Positions 42,846 through 53,083 of a stretch of DNA of 64,000 nucleotides are shown here, piece by piece. Both the position numbers and the translations under genes were made by a program. The first letter of the stretch is position 1. Each line of letters begins with the position of its first letter. The stretch comes from CAVQCT01 sp964371785 (GTDB lineage: Bacteria; Zixibacteria; MSB-5A5; GN15; FEB-12): contig CAYJOL010000001.1 in the NCBI GenBank assembly GCA_964371785.1, forward strand, positions 124,001 to 188,000, read 5' to 3'. The notes beneath the pieces were generated by a model. The model worked only from the letters and a program-made list of their open reading frames with translations, had not been told where the DNA came from and ran no database searches.

Positions 42846-42874
42846 AATATACACCTGTCGACACGGTCGGGCAA
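42846..42874 (-). promoter_or_regulatory. Promoter of the tRNA-Sec gene
   Basis: Minus-strand TTGCCC (42869-42874), a 17-bp spacer and TATATT (42846-42851). The predicted start falls on or next to the first tRNA base at 42839, leaving almost no 5' leader. Confidence 0.75.
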
Positions 42875-43081
42875 ACCTTGTTTTACATCACGTCCGTACG
42901 GCCGGCGATTAGACTTTCTGCATCGATGTATCTGAATCTATGCAAACAAACGCCCACTCCCGCGTTCGTCCCGCAGTTGGAAAGCCCGCCGACTCATAAA
43001 GATAACAAAACCCAAAAAATGTTTCGAATTCGGCAAAGCTGTTGCATCGGTAGGGGGCTGAAGAATAGCGAAAGGTAACCT

Positions 43082-43906
43082 ATGAATCAACTTATGCGGA
43101 CAGGCTGCGGGTTTGTCCTCATTTTGCTTATGGCGATGTCGGCAAAAGCAGAATATCGATTTACAGAGACGATAAACGACACGCTTACCCTCCGTGCTAC
43201 CGAGGCTATGACCGGCCCGGGGAATGCCGACAGTTGGTCGGCGACATTTCCGGGCAACAGCCAATTCAGCGAAGAGTCTTTTGAGATAAATTATTTCCAT
43301 TCTATCAAAGAAATCGCGCCTGCGATTCTCCCCGACGGTACAATCCTGACGGCGCGGCTCAAACTCTGGTTCATCGTGTCGAATCGTTCAGAGATTTCTG
43401 TCTCAGTAGATTCGCTCAGCCTTGAGAATCTTCACAGACGGATATTCTTCGTCGGACCGTTCGGACACGACTCGGTCGATGTACAGACTTCGTCGTTCGG
43501 CGACGGCTGGCTGAAAATTGACATCGAGGCCTCGCAGGGGCCGTTCACTATTCGTCAATCCCAGCTCGAAGTCACCTACCTGCCTTCGATGCCTACCAAC
43601 GTAACGGACAGTCAGTCGGCGCTACCGCACGCGAACCAGCTGAACAACAATTATCCAAATCCATTTAATCCATCGACATCGATCGATTACTTTCTTTCGG
43701 CCAAGAGCCAAGTAAAGGTGGCAGTGTATAATTCGGTCGGTCGGCAGGTCAAACAACTGGTGAACAAAACCGAGAGTGCCGGCAAGCATACAGTGGTCTG
43801 GGACGGAACCGACGACAATGGCACACATGTATCGACCGGCGTCTATCTGTATCGAATCGAAACCGAGAATTATCAGGAAAGCAAGAAGATGGTTCTGCTG
43901 AAGTGA
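43082..43906 (+). CDS. Secreted protein with type IX C-terminal sorting domain
   Basis: A 274-residue exported protein. It has a signal peptide (1-23, ending SAKA), a central beta-rich region of about 150 residues I do not recognise, and a C-terminal domain at about 186-274 of the type IX sorting/FlgD-Ig-like kind. Its motifs run NYPNPFNPSTSIDY, VKVAVYNSVGRQVKQL, GKHTVVWDGTDDNG and STGVYLYRIE, ending in KKMVLLK. Such domains target cargo through the SprA translocon, whose homologue lies 4 kb away. The start ATG follows AAAGGTAAC. It is transcribed alone on the plus strand. The function of the mature part is unknown. Confidence 0.85.
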   Translation: MNQLMRTGCGFVLILLMAMSAKAEYRFTETINDTLTLRATEAMTGPGNADSWSATFPGNSQFSEESFEINYFHSIKEIAPAILPDGTILTARLKLWFIVSNRSEISVSVDSLSLENLHRRIFFVGPFGHDSVDVQTSSFGDGWLKIDIEASQGPFTIRQSQLEVTYLPSMPTNVTDSQSALPHANQLNNNYPNPFNPSTSIDYFLSAKSQVKVAVYNSVGRQVKQLVNKTESAGKHTVVWDGTDDNGTHVSTGVYLYRIETENYQESKKMVLLK

Positions 43907-44035
43907 GCCAATCTAATCCCGCTTCTTAAGTACCGGTTCACGACTGAGATTTGTATTTAGGGGGTATGCGTCAACCACCGAGCGAACTTCGGCCAAACTC
44001 TAATCCCCATGTCCGCGTGTCTTGCTGAGGAATTC

Positions 44036-44758
44036 TTAAATCGAAGAGACAGGCATCTTCTGCGGGTCGTTTACGAGAATGCTTTCTTTGATTGTGTACG
44101 CCTCGGCATACTTGACGCCGGCCTGTAGACCGAGTTGCTGGGCCCGAATCCGCATAGAGTCAAAAATACTGACGCCGGGATGGAAGATGCGGTTGGCGGT
44201 TTCCGGGTTGTCGAACTGTGATTTGTAGGCGGCGACAGCCTGGCATTTCTGCTCAAATTCATCTGAGATGTCGACCAAGAATGAAAATTCCGGGGTTCGG
44301 GCATAGGCCGCATAAATAATCTTTCGCGGACGGTGGGGCGGGCCGGCTATGTTCATCTTTTTCAACCCGGCCAGAAAGCACGCGTCATACGCAAGTTGAG
44401 AGCAGGCCAAATGGTCCGGATGACGCTGCGCCCAATGCGGCAGAATAACCATCTCGGGTCTGGTCGCTCGGATCACTTCGGCGATTTTGAGTTTATTCGA
44501 CTGGGTATATTCCAGAGCTGAGTCAGGCAGTTCGAGATTCGCTCGAAAAGACAGGCCGAGGGCGTCTGCGGCATTCTTCGCCTCTGCGTTGCGTTCCTCC
44601 GGTGTCCCGAATGAGCCCATTTCACCACGAGTTAAGTCCAGGGCACCGGTCTTTCTTCCGAGTTTGCTCATTTTAATCAAGAGTCCACCGCTGGTGATCT
44701 CGGTATCATCAGGATGGGCGGCGATCGCCAGAATATCGAGTTGTTGAGCCTCAGCCAT
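44036..44758 (-). CDS. bshB1: Bacillithiol deacetylase BshB1
   Basis: A zinc LmbE-like deacetylase that converts GlcNAc-malate to GlcN-malate, step two of bacillithiol synthesis. The 240-residue enzyme has the metal motif AAHPDDTE (His15, Asp18 region) and HPDH at 113-116. The RGEMGSFGTPEERNAEA and AYKSQFDN segments separate BshB1 from other LmbE proteins. It overlaps bshA by eight bases and is the last gene of the leftward pump-bacillithiol run. Confidence 0.94.
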   Translation of the reverse strand: MAEAQQLDILAIAAHPDDTEITSGGLLIKMSKLGRKTGALDLTRGEMGSFGTPEERNAEAKNAADALGLSFRANLELPDSALEYTQSNKLKIAEVIRATRPEMVILPHWAQRHPDHLACSQLAYDACFLAGLKKMNIAGPPHRPRKIIYAAYARTPEFSFLVDISDEFEQKCQAVAAYKSQFDNPETANRIFHPGVSIFDSMRIRAQQLGLQAGVKYAEAYTIKESILVNDPQKMPVSSI

Positions 44759-45881
44759 TCAGTATCTCCTCGTAATATGCTTCGTACTGACCGACAATCT
44801 TGTCAGCGCTGAACTTCTCACGCGAAGCAGCCGCGGCATCCAGCTTGAACTGGGCCAATCGCTTCTTGTCTTTCAGCAGGGATATTGACGCGCGCGCCAT
44901 TGAAGCTGTGTCGCCGACCGGCAGCAGAAATCCGTCTCTGTAATCCGAAATCACCTCGGCCAGACCGGTCCCCAGTGTACCGATGACCGGCACACCACAG
45001 GCCAGCGCTTCAAGCGCGGCAAGACCGAACGACTCTTCTTCCGACGGCAATAGGAAGAGATCCGCGCACGGCAGGACCGCTTCAACTCGATTCTGATTTC
45101 CAAGAAAGATTACTTTGTCGGTTAGACCTTTCTTGTTGATCTGACGTCGGGCCAGCACGGTGTCCGGACCTTCACCCACCAGCATCAGACGCGCCGGCAA
45201 TTCGGCGGCAATCTTGTCAAAAATATCTATAACGTCGAGAATTCGCTTCACCGGACGGAAATTGGAAATGTGGGCGATAAGAAACTCATCATCCTTGACG
45301 AATTCGCTTCGGGTGCACTGGTTTTGATTTGGACGGAACCGCTGTTCATCGAAGAAGTTGTGAATCACCTCGATTTTCTTGTCGATATGGAACACCTCGG
45401 TGGTTTCATCGGCCAGATACTTTGACACAGCGGTGACACCATGCGATACTGTTATCGAGAACCGAGTGATGTCGAAATACGATGGGTCGGAGCCTACCAG
45501 CGTTATATCCGTGCCGTGGAGCGTGGTGATGATTTTGGGCTGTCTGGTCCCGTACGATGCGAGCAGTTGATTGGCCAGAAACGCACAGGCGGCATGAGGG
45601 ATGGCATAGTGTACATGAAAGAGATCCAGGTTGAAATTGCGTGCAACATCGGCCATCTTTGCCGCCAGTGTCAGGGTGTACGGCGGATACTTGAACAGCG
45701 GGTATGATGTTGTCTCCACCCCATGATACATGACATTGGCCTGATAACCGTCGAGGCGAAACGGCAATGCATAGCTGACAAAATGAACCTCGTGCCCCCG
45801 TGCGGCTAACTGCTGACCCAACTCGGTAGCGACAATTCCTGAGCCGCCGGCCACCGGATAACAGGTGATACCTATAACCAT
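44751..45881 (-). CDS. bshA: GlcNAc-malate synthase BshA
   Basis: A GT4-family retaining glycosyltransferase (GT-B fold) joining GlcNAc from UDP-GlcNAc to L-malate, the first step of bacillithiol synthesis. At 376 residues it matches BshA. It has GYPVAGGSGIVATELGQ at the acceptor loop, HVHYAIPHA and TLHGTDITLVGSDPS (BshA-specific), and the nucleotide-sugar motif PSEEESFGLAALEALACGVPVI split around residue 285. It directly abuts the bshC stop codon and overlaps bshB1. Confidence 0.95.
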   Translation of the reverse strand: MVIGITCYPVAGGSGIVATELGQQLAARGHEVHFVSYALPFRLDGYQANVMYHGVETTSYPLFKYPPYTLTLAAKMADVARNFNLDLFHVHYAIPHAACAFLANQLLASYGTRQPKIITTLHGTDITLVGSDPSYFDITRFSITVSHGVTAVSKYLADETTEVFHIDKKIEVIHNFFDEQRFRPNQNQCTRSEFVKDDEFLIAHISNFRPVKRILDVIDIFDKIAAELPARLMLVGEGPDTVLARRQINKKGLTDKVIFLGNQNRVEAVLPCADLFLLPSEEESFGLAALEALACGVPVIGTLGTGLAEVISDYRDGFLLPVGDTASMARASISLLKDKKRLAQFKLDAAAASREKFSADKIVGQYEAYYEEILNG

Positions 45882-47504
45882 CTACTTCATGTGCTCCGAT
45901 AGATAAATGATTTGATGACGATGATCCTCACAGTCCATCTTACTATAAAGGAAATCTATGAAACTGAAATCATACTTGGAAAGGAAATAGGTAACATTTA
46001 TCGCTCTTTCCTGGAAGTTACGATTGGGATAGAGCGCCCTCCACACCCGGTACAGCCGGTCGCGCGTTTCCTGGGACTTCTTCTTGTGCGCTGAGAAAAT
46101 CTTTTGTTCGTATGCCTTCAGGTTGAAATCGATTTTGCCCCGAATCTGTTCGGAGAACGCCTCCAGCGACGGATCAAATTCGAGCGATGTCGAGCTGAAA
46201 TCGGCAAACCGGGCCAAAATATCCTCATGCAGTCGGCTGAATTTCCTTTCAATATCCTCCGGGAAGGAAACTGCCAGCACTTTGTTGATCACCTGTTCGA
46301 TATCGCCGAGCAGGTCCTCGAATGCCAGATCATATTCCTCCATCAGCTTTTGATACTTATTCTCCACGACAGTGAGCGACGGACGCGCCTTGTAGAGCGG
46401 ATTCACCAACCCGAACACCTCGAACACTTTGCTGACCTGCGCGAGATATGCAATCTCCGCAGCTCCGCCTTTCTGGGAAATAACCGGAAACAGGTAAGAC
46501 TGAAGCAACGGCCTCGTGAGGGCATCAGGCGAGAATCGCTCGGGGTGTTGTTCTATCTCGTCGAGAAGCTCTTCCCTTTTGAAGCTTCTTTCCCCTGCCA
46601 CGAACCCATCAGCCTCGCGAAGAATCGGTTTCCGTCCATTTAGATTATAGAAGAGATCGGCTGCACTCTCCCTTTTTTCCACCTGGAGATGATAGCCATG
46701 TCTTTTCATGCTGGCGCTGGTTTCATCCAGATACCGGTGCATAAGGTCCTGTTTCTCTATTATGTCGCGGAACAGACCCGACGCCAACTTCTTGGCCCCG
46801 GCATCACCCGGTGAAAAGAAAACCAGACCGTATTCACGGGTGAGTTCCGCCATTACCTTACCGAACGCAGTGACATAGGTATCTTCCGGCGTATAAGCGC
46901 GCTCGATCAGGTCATACAGCTTCGGGGTAAAGTCCGTCTCTCCGAGAATCTTCTTAAGCTCCTGCTTAACACTTGAAAGCTGTTCCGCATGGGTGAGTCT
47001 GACTTCGGCGGTCGGCGACTCGACCTCGGGCCCCGAATCGTAGAGCAATTTCAAAACGTCCGATGATCGGTCGAGTACATACGTATGATTGACTTCTTCG
47101 ATATCGTGGTCGTCGCCGGCTATCCAAAATATGGGTATCACCGGGCGACCCAACTGCTGCCGGTAGAGTCGGGCGGCCTTAATGATCGCCAGCGCCTTGA
47201 TGACTACAAGCATCGGTCCGGTGAAAAGCCCCGCCTGCTGGCCTGAGAAGACACAGAGCGTCTTACTATCCCGTAGCAACCGGACGTTATCGAAAGTCCG
47301 CCCGCCGGCGCCGTACAGCTTATTCTGCTGTTCGAGAATGTCGGCGACCGCATCCCGGGGAAATTGCATCCGGTCAAGTCTGGAAGCCACGTCCTCGAGG
47401 CTTCCGGCCGGAAAGAACTCCTTCGCCCGGTCGGCGCCGGAAACAAAATCAAGGAAGATATCCGAATACCCAAGCTCTTTGGTCGGAGCTATCACATGGT
47501 CCAT
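45882..47504 (-). CDS. bshC: Putative cysteine-adding enzyme BshC
   Basis: The protein believed to attach cysteine to GlcN-malate in the last step of bacillithiol synthesis. The 540 residues agree with BshC length and motifs: VFSGQQAGLFTGPMLVVIKA, RPVIPIFWIAGDDHDIEEVNH (together the nucleotide-binding-like core), and a central helical coiled-coil region near 400-470. It starts seven bases after the RND pump gene, which suggests one mRNA. All three bacillithiol genes are thus present and contiguous as bshC-bshA-bshB1. Confidence 0.95.
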   Translation of the reverse strand: MDHVIAPTKELGYSDIFLDFVSGADRAKEFFPAGSLEDVASRLDRMQFPRDAVADILEQQNKLYGAGGRTFDNVRLLRDSKTLCVFSGQQAGLFTGPMLVVIKALAIIKAARLYRQQLGRPVIPIFWIAGDDHDIEEVNHTYVLDRSSDVLKLLYDSGPEVESPTAEVRLTHAEQLSSVKQELKKILGETDFTPKLYDLIERAYTPEDTYVTAFGKVMAELTREYGLVFFSPGDAGAKKLASGLFRDIIEKQDLMHRYLDETSASMKRHGYHLQVEKRESAADLFYNLNGRKPILREADGFVAGERSFKREELLDEIEQHPERFSPDALTRPLLQSYLFPVISQKGGAAEIAYLAQVSKVFEVFGLVNPLYKARPSLTVVENKYQKLMEEYDLAFEDLLGDIEQVINKVLAVSFPEDIERKFSRLHEDILARFADFSSTSLEFDPSLEAFSEQIRGKIDFNLKAYEQKIFSAHKKKSQETRDRLYRVWRALYPNRNFQERAINVTYFLSKYDFSFIDFLYSKMDCEDHRHQIIYLSEHMK

Positions 47505-47511
47505 TTATAAA

Positions 47512-50500
47512 TCAGCCTTCCTGAACATCCGGTTTCTTATGCCTGCGAAACAGGCCGACAAAGTCATCGATGATGGTATACACTACCGGCACGACCACCA
47601 ACGTCAGGACCGTCGATGAAATAATGCCTCCGATGACCGCACGGGCCATCGGAGCACGAAGTTCAGCCCCCGGACCGAATCCGAGAGCCAGTGGAATCAT
47701 TCCAAACACCATTGCAAAAGTGGTCATCAGTATCGGTCGCAACCTGATAGGTCCGGCCGTCAATATAGCGTCGAATCTATCAACACCTTTTTCTCGCTGT
47801 TGTTTCACGAAATCTATGAGCAGGATTGCGTTTTTGGTGACCAGGCCCATCAGCATAACAATTCCAATGAGCGACATAATGGACAGGGCCGAACCAAAGA
47901 TGAGCAGGCCGAGGATCGCCCCCACCAGGGATAGCGGCAGCGAAAGCATGATAGAAAACGGGTCGAAAAACGATTCGTACTGCGAAGCCAACAGGAGATA
48001 GATAAAAATGATGGCCAGGGCCAGGGCGCTGAAAATGTTGGCAAAAGACTCGGTCATAATTTCCTGGGTTCCGACTGGTTGCATGACATAGCCGGGCGGC
48101 AGAGTGATCGAACTGTCCCCTTTGGCCATAAGTAATTCCGTTACCGTTCCCGCAAACGCCCCGGTGAGAACGTTGGAGTTCACGCGGGCTTCGTTCTGCC
48201 GGTCGTATCGCTGATACTCGCCTATTGTCGAGGCCTTATCCAGACTGGCCACTCGATTCACCGGTACCAGCAACGTGCGGTCGTTGGGAAGCTTCTTGTT
48301 GCTGGCAACCAGCATCTTGCCGAGTTCGTGCGATGAGTTGCGGAACTGGTCAGCCAACCTCACCCGGACATCGTACTCCTCATCCCCCTCCTTGAATCGC
48401 GTAACCACCTGACCCTCGACCAGATTTCGGACCGTCTGCGGCAACACTGCCAGGCTCACTCCCAGGTCATCCGCCGCTTTTCGATCTACCCTAATGTGTA
48501 GTTCCGGCTTGCCTTCCTGCAAGGTGTTGTCGATGTCGATCGCTCCGGGAATCGAATAGGCAATACGCTGGAGTCTGTGCACAATTCGTGTGATCTCCTC
48601 GCGGTCGTCACCCCGAATTGAAATCTCAATCGGTTTATTGCCGCCACTTCCCTCAGCCTGGCCCTTGCCTACCGAAACTTTCACCCCGGGTACGTTACTG
48701 ATCAGTACCCGCACTGAGTCCATGAGCTGACTGGCAGAAAGTGTTCTCTGCGAGGCATCGGTCAACAGAATCAAATCAGATCCCTGAGTGACAGTATTGT
48801 TGCCTGAACCGATGGTTACATACGATCCGACAACCTCCGGCAACTTGGTGACAATCTGTTCAATCTGCCGGATACGTTCCGATGTTTCCGCGAGGGTGGT
48901 ACCGGGCGGGGTTTCCACACTGACCACAAGCTTGCCTTCGTCCGTTTCGGTCATAAATTCCGAGCCGAGGAACTTGCCCATCCACAGGGCGCCCACAAAC
49001 GCGGCTGTCGCCAGGACCACTACGATGAACCGGTGACGAAGCGATGAGGCGAGCAGCTTCTTGTAGCGAGGAGTGATGGCATCGAAGAACACATTCCAGT
49101 AATTGAGCACCCGCTTGATAGCCAACCAGAACTTCATCAAACCGGAGCTATGGGCATACTCGGTCGCAGGGTCCACATCATGCTCTTTTCGAAGCATGCG
49201 CGATGACAGCATGGGCGTCAGCGAGAAGGCCACAAAGAGCGAAATCAGCACTGCGAATGACACCGTCATTCCGAATTGATAGAAGAACCGCCCTACGATA
49301 CCCGACATGAACGCCACCGGCAGGAAAACCGCCACAATTGAAAACGTAGTGGCCATCACCGCCAGGCCTATTTCCTTCGTGCCGCCGAAGGCCGCCTCGA
49401 AGGGCGACTGTCCCATTTCGATATGCCGGTATATATTCTCAATCACAACGATTGCATCGTCGATGAGTATACCGACGGCCAACGAAAGCCCCATCAGGGT
49501 CATGAAGTTAATGGTAAATCCAAGCGCTCTCATCAAAGTAAATGTCGCTATTATCGAAATAGGTATCGAGAGCCCTGTAATAAGGGTGGGACGAAAGTCG
49601 AGCAAAAAGAGAAAGATCACCAGTACCGCCAACAGCGTACCAAATTCTATATTGAACAGAATCTCATGAATGGAGTCCCGAATGAATCGAGAGTTGTCGT
49701 TGACCACCTCAATCTTGATGTCGGGCGGCAGTTCTTTTCGCAACTGGTCGAGGGTCGATTGTACTTTAGTCGCCATCTCGACCACGTTGGCTTTGGACTG
49801 CCTGATGATATTCATGCCGATAGCCGTATTGCCATTAAATCGGGACAGCGATCTCTGCTCGGCGATTGTATCTGAAACCGCCGCGATATCACTCAGGTAC
49901 ACCGGTACCCCATCGTGATTCTTCACTATAACATCGTTGAATTGCTTTGACCGGTCCAGACGCCCCATGACGCGGACCACATACTCGCGCGAGGCATCGT
50001 CAATACGCCCTCCCGGGATTTCCAGATTGGCGGCCATGACTGCGTTATTTACATCGTTTACCGTAATATCCAGTGATTCCATCTTGTCCGGATTGAGCGC
50101 GACAAGAATCTCTCGGTCGTAGCCGCCGACAATCTCGACACTGCCGACACCGTTGATGACCTCCAGCCGAGTCTTGATCTTGTTCTTGGCCAGTTCGGTG
50201 ATGTCGCGGAGAGGCCGCTTGCCCGAAATGGCCAGTGAGATCACCGCCTCAGCATTCGGATCAAACTGACCAACTACCGGCTCGTCGATATCTTCAGGGA
50301 GGTCTGACCTGATGGTGGATATCTTCTCACGGACATCTTGGGCGGCCACCGCTCCTACCTTTTCCAATTGAAATTCCACGAAAATAAGCGAGAATCCGTC
50401 GCGCGAGCGCGAGGTTATGTGTCTGACACCCGATATCTGGTTGACGACGTCCTCGATCTTCTTCGTTACCTGCGTCTCAACCGACTCGGCCGATGCCCCT

Positions 50501-50655
50501 TTGTACACCGTGGTGATGACGACAAATGGAAAGTCGACGTCCGGAAACAGTTCGACGGGCAGTGCGAAGTAAGAAAACAGACCGACAACCACAAGCGCCC
50601 CGACCATCATAGTAGCGAATACCGGCCGCCGAATCGATATGTCGGAAAGTTTCAT
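47512..50655 (-). CDS. RND-family efflux pump inner-membrane subunit
   Basis: A proton-driven multidrug exporter of the HAE1 (AcrB-like) type. At 1,047 residues it has the family's 12 helices and two large periplasmic loops. It opens MKLSDISIRRPVFATMM. The paired proton-relay Asp residues are in GILIDDAIVVIENIYRH (about residues 395-410), and the C-terminal half repeats the LGLLIFGSALSIMSLIG and GPIRLRPILMT motifs. It overlaps the membrane fusion gene by four bases (ATGA). Substrates are unknown; the TetR gene and operators upstream suggest ligand-induced expression. Confidence 0.96.
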   Translation of the reverse strand: MKLSDISIRRPVFATMMVGALVVVGLFSYFALPVELFPDVDFPFVVITTVYKGASAESVETQVTKKIEDVVNQISGVRHITSRSRDGFSLIFVEFQLEKVGAVAAQDVREKISTIRSDLPEDIDEPVVGQFDPNAEAVISLAISGKRPLRDITELAKNKIKTRLEVINGVGSVEIVGGYDREILVALNPDKMESLDITVNDVNNAVMAANLEIPGGRIDDASREYVVRVMGRLDRSKQFNDVIVKNHDGVPVYLSDIAAVSDTIAEQRSLSRFNGNTAIGMNIIRQSKANVVEMATKVQSTLDQLRKELPPDIKIEVVNDNSRFIRDSIHEILFNIEFGTLLAVLVIFLFLLDFRPTLITGLSIPISIIATFTLMRALGFTINFMTLMGLSLAVGILIDDAIVVIENIYRHIEMGQSPFEAAFGGTKEIGLAVMATTFSIVAVFLPVAFMSGIVGRFFYQFGMTVSFAVLISLFVAFSLTPMLSSRMLRKEHDVDPATEYAHSSGLMKFWLAIKRVLNYWNVFFDAITPRYKKLLASSLRHRFIVVVLATAAFVGALWMGKFLGSEFMTETDEGKLVVSVETPPGTTLAETSERIRQIEQIVTKLPEVVGSYVTIGSGNNTVTQGSDLILLTDASQRTLSASQLMDSVRVLISNVPGVKVSVGKGQAEGSGGNKPIEISIRGDDREEITRIVHRLQRIAYSIPGAIDIDNTLQEGKPELHIRVDRKAADDLGVSLAVLPQTVRNLVEGQVVTRFKEGDEEYDVRVRLADQFRNSSHELGKMLVASNKKLPNDRTLLVPVNRVASLDKASTIGEYQRYDRQNEARVNSNVLTGAFAGTVTELLMAKGDSSITLPPGYVMQPVGTQEIMTESFANIFSALALAIIFIYLLLASQYESFFDPFSIMLSLPLSLVGAILGLLIFGSALSIMSLIGIVMLMGLVTKNAILLIDFVKQQREKGVDRFDAILTAGPIRLRPILMTTFAMVFGMIPLALGFGPGAELRAPMARAVIGGIISSTVLTLVVVPVVYTIIDDFVGLFRRHKKPDVQEG

Positions 50656-51689
50656 CGCGCACCCTCGCTCATCGATGTAATGTTCACCTTGAAACCCTCA
50701 TCCAGATACTGCTGTCCCATGGTGATTAGTGTGTCCCCTACCACCAGACCGGAATCAACCACGACATCGCCATTGATTTCCGGACCGAGTACAAGGTTGC
50801 GGCGTTGCGCCATCCCGTTTTGTGCGACAAACGCGATCTGGCTGTTTTCGTACGATAAGACCGCCGTTCGCGGAACGACAATCACATTATCAAGGCTTTC
50901 CTTCGCGAATTCGATTCTCGCAAACATACCGGGACGCAGAAGGCGATTGGCATTGTCGATCGTCGCCTCGACTTGAAACGCGCGGCTTACCGGGTCGGCC
51001 GAACTGGCCACGGAAGACACGGTGCCGACAGCCGGAGTCGACACTCCCTCGGCCGTCACCCTAACCGCCGTTCCTTTCTTAAAGAACCGAATCTCGCTGC
51101 TATTAACTCCGAATTTGACCCGCAGTCTTCCAGCTGTTGCCACGGTCGCCAGCCTCGTTCCTACCTGAACATAATCGCCAGGAGAAACATTCAGTGAGGT
51201 GACAACACCGGCGATCGGGGAATGTATTTCGACCAGTTGCGCCGCGGATTCGTAGGAAGCCTTGGTGACCTGGTAGTTTGTTTCAGCCTCATCATACTGT
51301 GATTCGCTGATAGCTCCCTGGTCATAGAGAAACTTCATCTTATTGTACGTCTTCTCCGCGTTCTGATACAGTGACTTGGCCTGCTGATAATTCGAGCTTG
51401 GACCATTTTTGTCGAGAGAGATCAGTATGGCATCGGCGTTGACTGATTGTCCCTCGGCAACATTAACTTCCTGCACAGCTTCGGAGATCTTTGCATAAAT
51501 GATGGCCTGTTTTTCTCCTTCCAACGAACCGGTGTATGTGCGCGTGACCTTCATGTTGCCGGCCTGAACCAGGCGGGCAACAACCGAAATCGTTCGCTCA
51601 GCAACCTTGACTTCATCCTTATTGCCGCAGGAACCAAAAGCCAGAGCGGTAAGACCAAGCGCCGTAAATATTATGATATTTCTTTTCAT
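50652..51689 (-). CDS. Membrane fusion protein (periplasmic adaptor) lipoprotein
   Basis: The adaptor that joins an RND pump to an outer-membrane channel. The 345 residues start with a lipoprotein signal (AFGSC near residue 21). A lipoyl half-motif follows, then an alpha-helical hairpin of about 60 residues (YQQAKSLYQNAEKTYNKMKFLYDQG), the second lipoyl half with EIHSPIAGVVTSLNVSPGDYV, and the beta-barrel and membrane-proximal domains. It lies between tolC and the pump with overlapping or near-overlapping ends, as usual for tripartite systems. Confidence 0.94.
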   Translation of the reverse strand: MKRNIIIFTALGLTALAFGSCGNKDEVKVAERTISVVARLVQAGNMKVTRTYTGSLEGEKQAIIYAKISEAVQEVNVAEGQSVNADAILISLDKNGPSSNYQQAKSLYQNAEKTYNKMKFLYDQGAISESQYDEAETNYQVTKASYESAAQLVEIHSPIAGVVTSLNVSPGDYVQVGTRLATVATAGRLRVKFGVNSSEIRFFKKGTAVRVTAEGVSTPAVGTVSSVASSADPVSRAFQVEATIDNANRLLRPGMFARIEFAKESLDNVIVVPRTAVLSYENSQIAFVAQNGMAQRRNLVLGPEINGDVVVDSGLVVGDTLITMGQQYLDEGFKVNITSMSEGAR

Positions 51690-51706
51690 ACGTTGATATC
51701 CTGATA

Positions 51707-53080
51707 TTACTGTATTTCTAAAGTTGTAGCTTTTTTCAATTGAGCTTTGGCGTCGCGAAATGAGAATTTGGCCTGCGCCAGCGAGTTTCTTGCCTGGGTC
51801 AAGGCCGCCTGTGCTGAGAGAACTTCGAGCTGAGTCCCGACACCTGATTCGAAGCGGAGGTTTGCGATTTTAAGACCTTCTTCGGCCTGGGCAATCGTCA
51901 CGCCTTGAACATCGAGCGCCTTCTTCGCCTGCATTAGTTGATCATACGCCGCTTCCACCTCAAGGCGGACAGCATCGTTGATATCCCGTTCCGCCAGCAT
52001 AGACTGGCGATAGTCTGCCTGGGCCATACGCACTGCGCCGGTCGTCTTGCCCCCCTTGTAAATCGGTATGGTCAGATTCACTCCGGCCGACCATGAACGC
52101 GTATTATTTTTGCTCATGGTGAACTCATCCGATTGGCCCGCCCAGGAATACATCGAGACCGCTTCGAGCGACGGATAATAATCGCCTTTGGCCACCCCTA
52201 CCGCCTCTTTTGTTATTCGGGTGAGATACTCAGCCTGAAGCATCTCCGGACGCCTGGCCAGGGCGGAATCGACCAGAACTGCCCGAGGCGGAAGGTTCAC
52301 GAGCGAAGTGTCGTCTTCCATTTCGATGAGCGCGACATCCTCGGATAGATCCATGCCAATAAATGATTTGAGTCGTTTCTGCGCGAGTTGGAGATTCGAT
52401 TCGGCCTGGAGAATCTCAGGTTTGAGATTGTCTCGTTCGACTCGAGCCCGCAGTAATTCATATTCGGAAACGATCCCCTTGTCGTAGTACTTCTGCACTA
52501 CATCGAGGTTGTAATCATTCGCCTCGTATGCTTTGTTCAGGGTGGCAAGCGTCGACTGCTGTAAGATCGCCGCATAGAACATCTGTTCAGCCGATTCCAC
52601 CACAGACGCCCTGACCTGCTCCTCTTGCTGACGCGAATAGTTGTGGTAGAGTTTGGCGATTCTAAGCGCCTTAAACACTTTCCCTCCCTGCCAGATTGAC
52701 TGGCGGGCGGAAAGAGCGGCTGAGAAATCGTTTTTGAATCCGGTTTTGAACTCGATTGCCTGTCCCGAATCGGGCTGTACGAAAAACGACGGCAACTTGA
52801 AATTCCGGGCGTAGCCGGCATTCAAGGAGACATCAGGAAGCGCGCCGGCCCGCGCCTGTACGACCTGGGCTTCGGACTTCTTGACGTCTTCCTTCGCGGC
52901 CAGGTATGTCCGGTTGTACTGGAGGGCCTTCTGTCGGACTTCGCCCACAGTCAAGCTCGTGGTCGCACCGCCGCGTATGGCTGTTAACGCACAGAGCAGG
53001 CCCGCAATAATTACACCTTTAGGCCGTAAAATCCTCGAGAATCTTTTGATCATATTCCAAAACTCGCTCGTGTTAAGCAT
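51707..53080 (-). CDS. TolC-family outer-membrane efflux protein
   Basis: The trimeric outer-membrane and periplasmic tunnel of the efflux system. The 457-residue chain has a signal peptide ending around residue 40 (IRGGA) and two outer-membrane-efflux repeats rich in long amphipathic helices (for example KKSEAQVVQARAGALPDVSLNAGY, then VNLTIPIYKGGKTTGAVRMAQ). It starts at an ATG four bases after the TetR gene. The ATG at 53053 (MIKRFSRIL) gives a more typical signal peptide and may be the true start. Confidence 0.93.
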   Translation of the reverse strand: MLNTSEFWNMIKRFSRILRPKGVIIAGLLCALTAIRGGATTSLTVGEVRQKALQYNRTYLAAKEDVKKSEAQVVQARAGALPDVSLNAGYARNFKLPSFFVQPDSGQAIEFKTGFKNDFSAALSARQSIWQGGKVFKALRIAKLYHNYSRQQEEQVRASVVESAEQMFYAAILQQSTLATLNKAYEANDYNLDVVQKYYDKGIVSEYELLRARVERDNLKPEILQAESNLQLAQKRLKSFIGMDLSEDVALIEMEDDTSLVNLPPRAVLVDSALARRPEMLQAEYLTRITKEAVGVAKGDYYPSLEAVSMYSWAGQSDEFTMSKNNTRSWSAGVNLTIPIYKGGKTTGAVRMAQADYRQSMLAERDINDAVRLEVEAAYDQLMQAKKALDVQGVTIAQAEEGLKIANLRFESGVGTQLEVLSAQAALTQARNSLAQAKFSFRDAKAQLKKATTLEIQ

Positions 53081-53083
53081 GGG

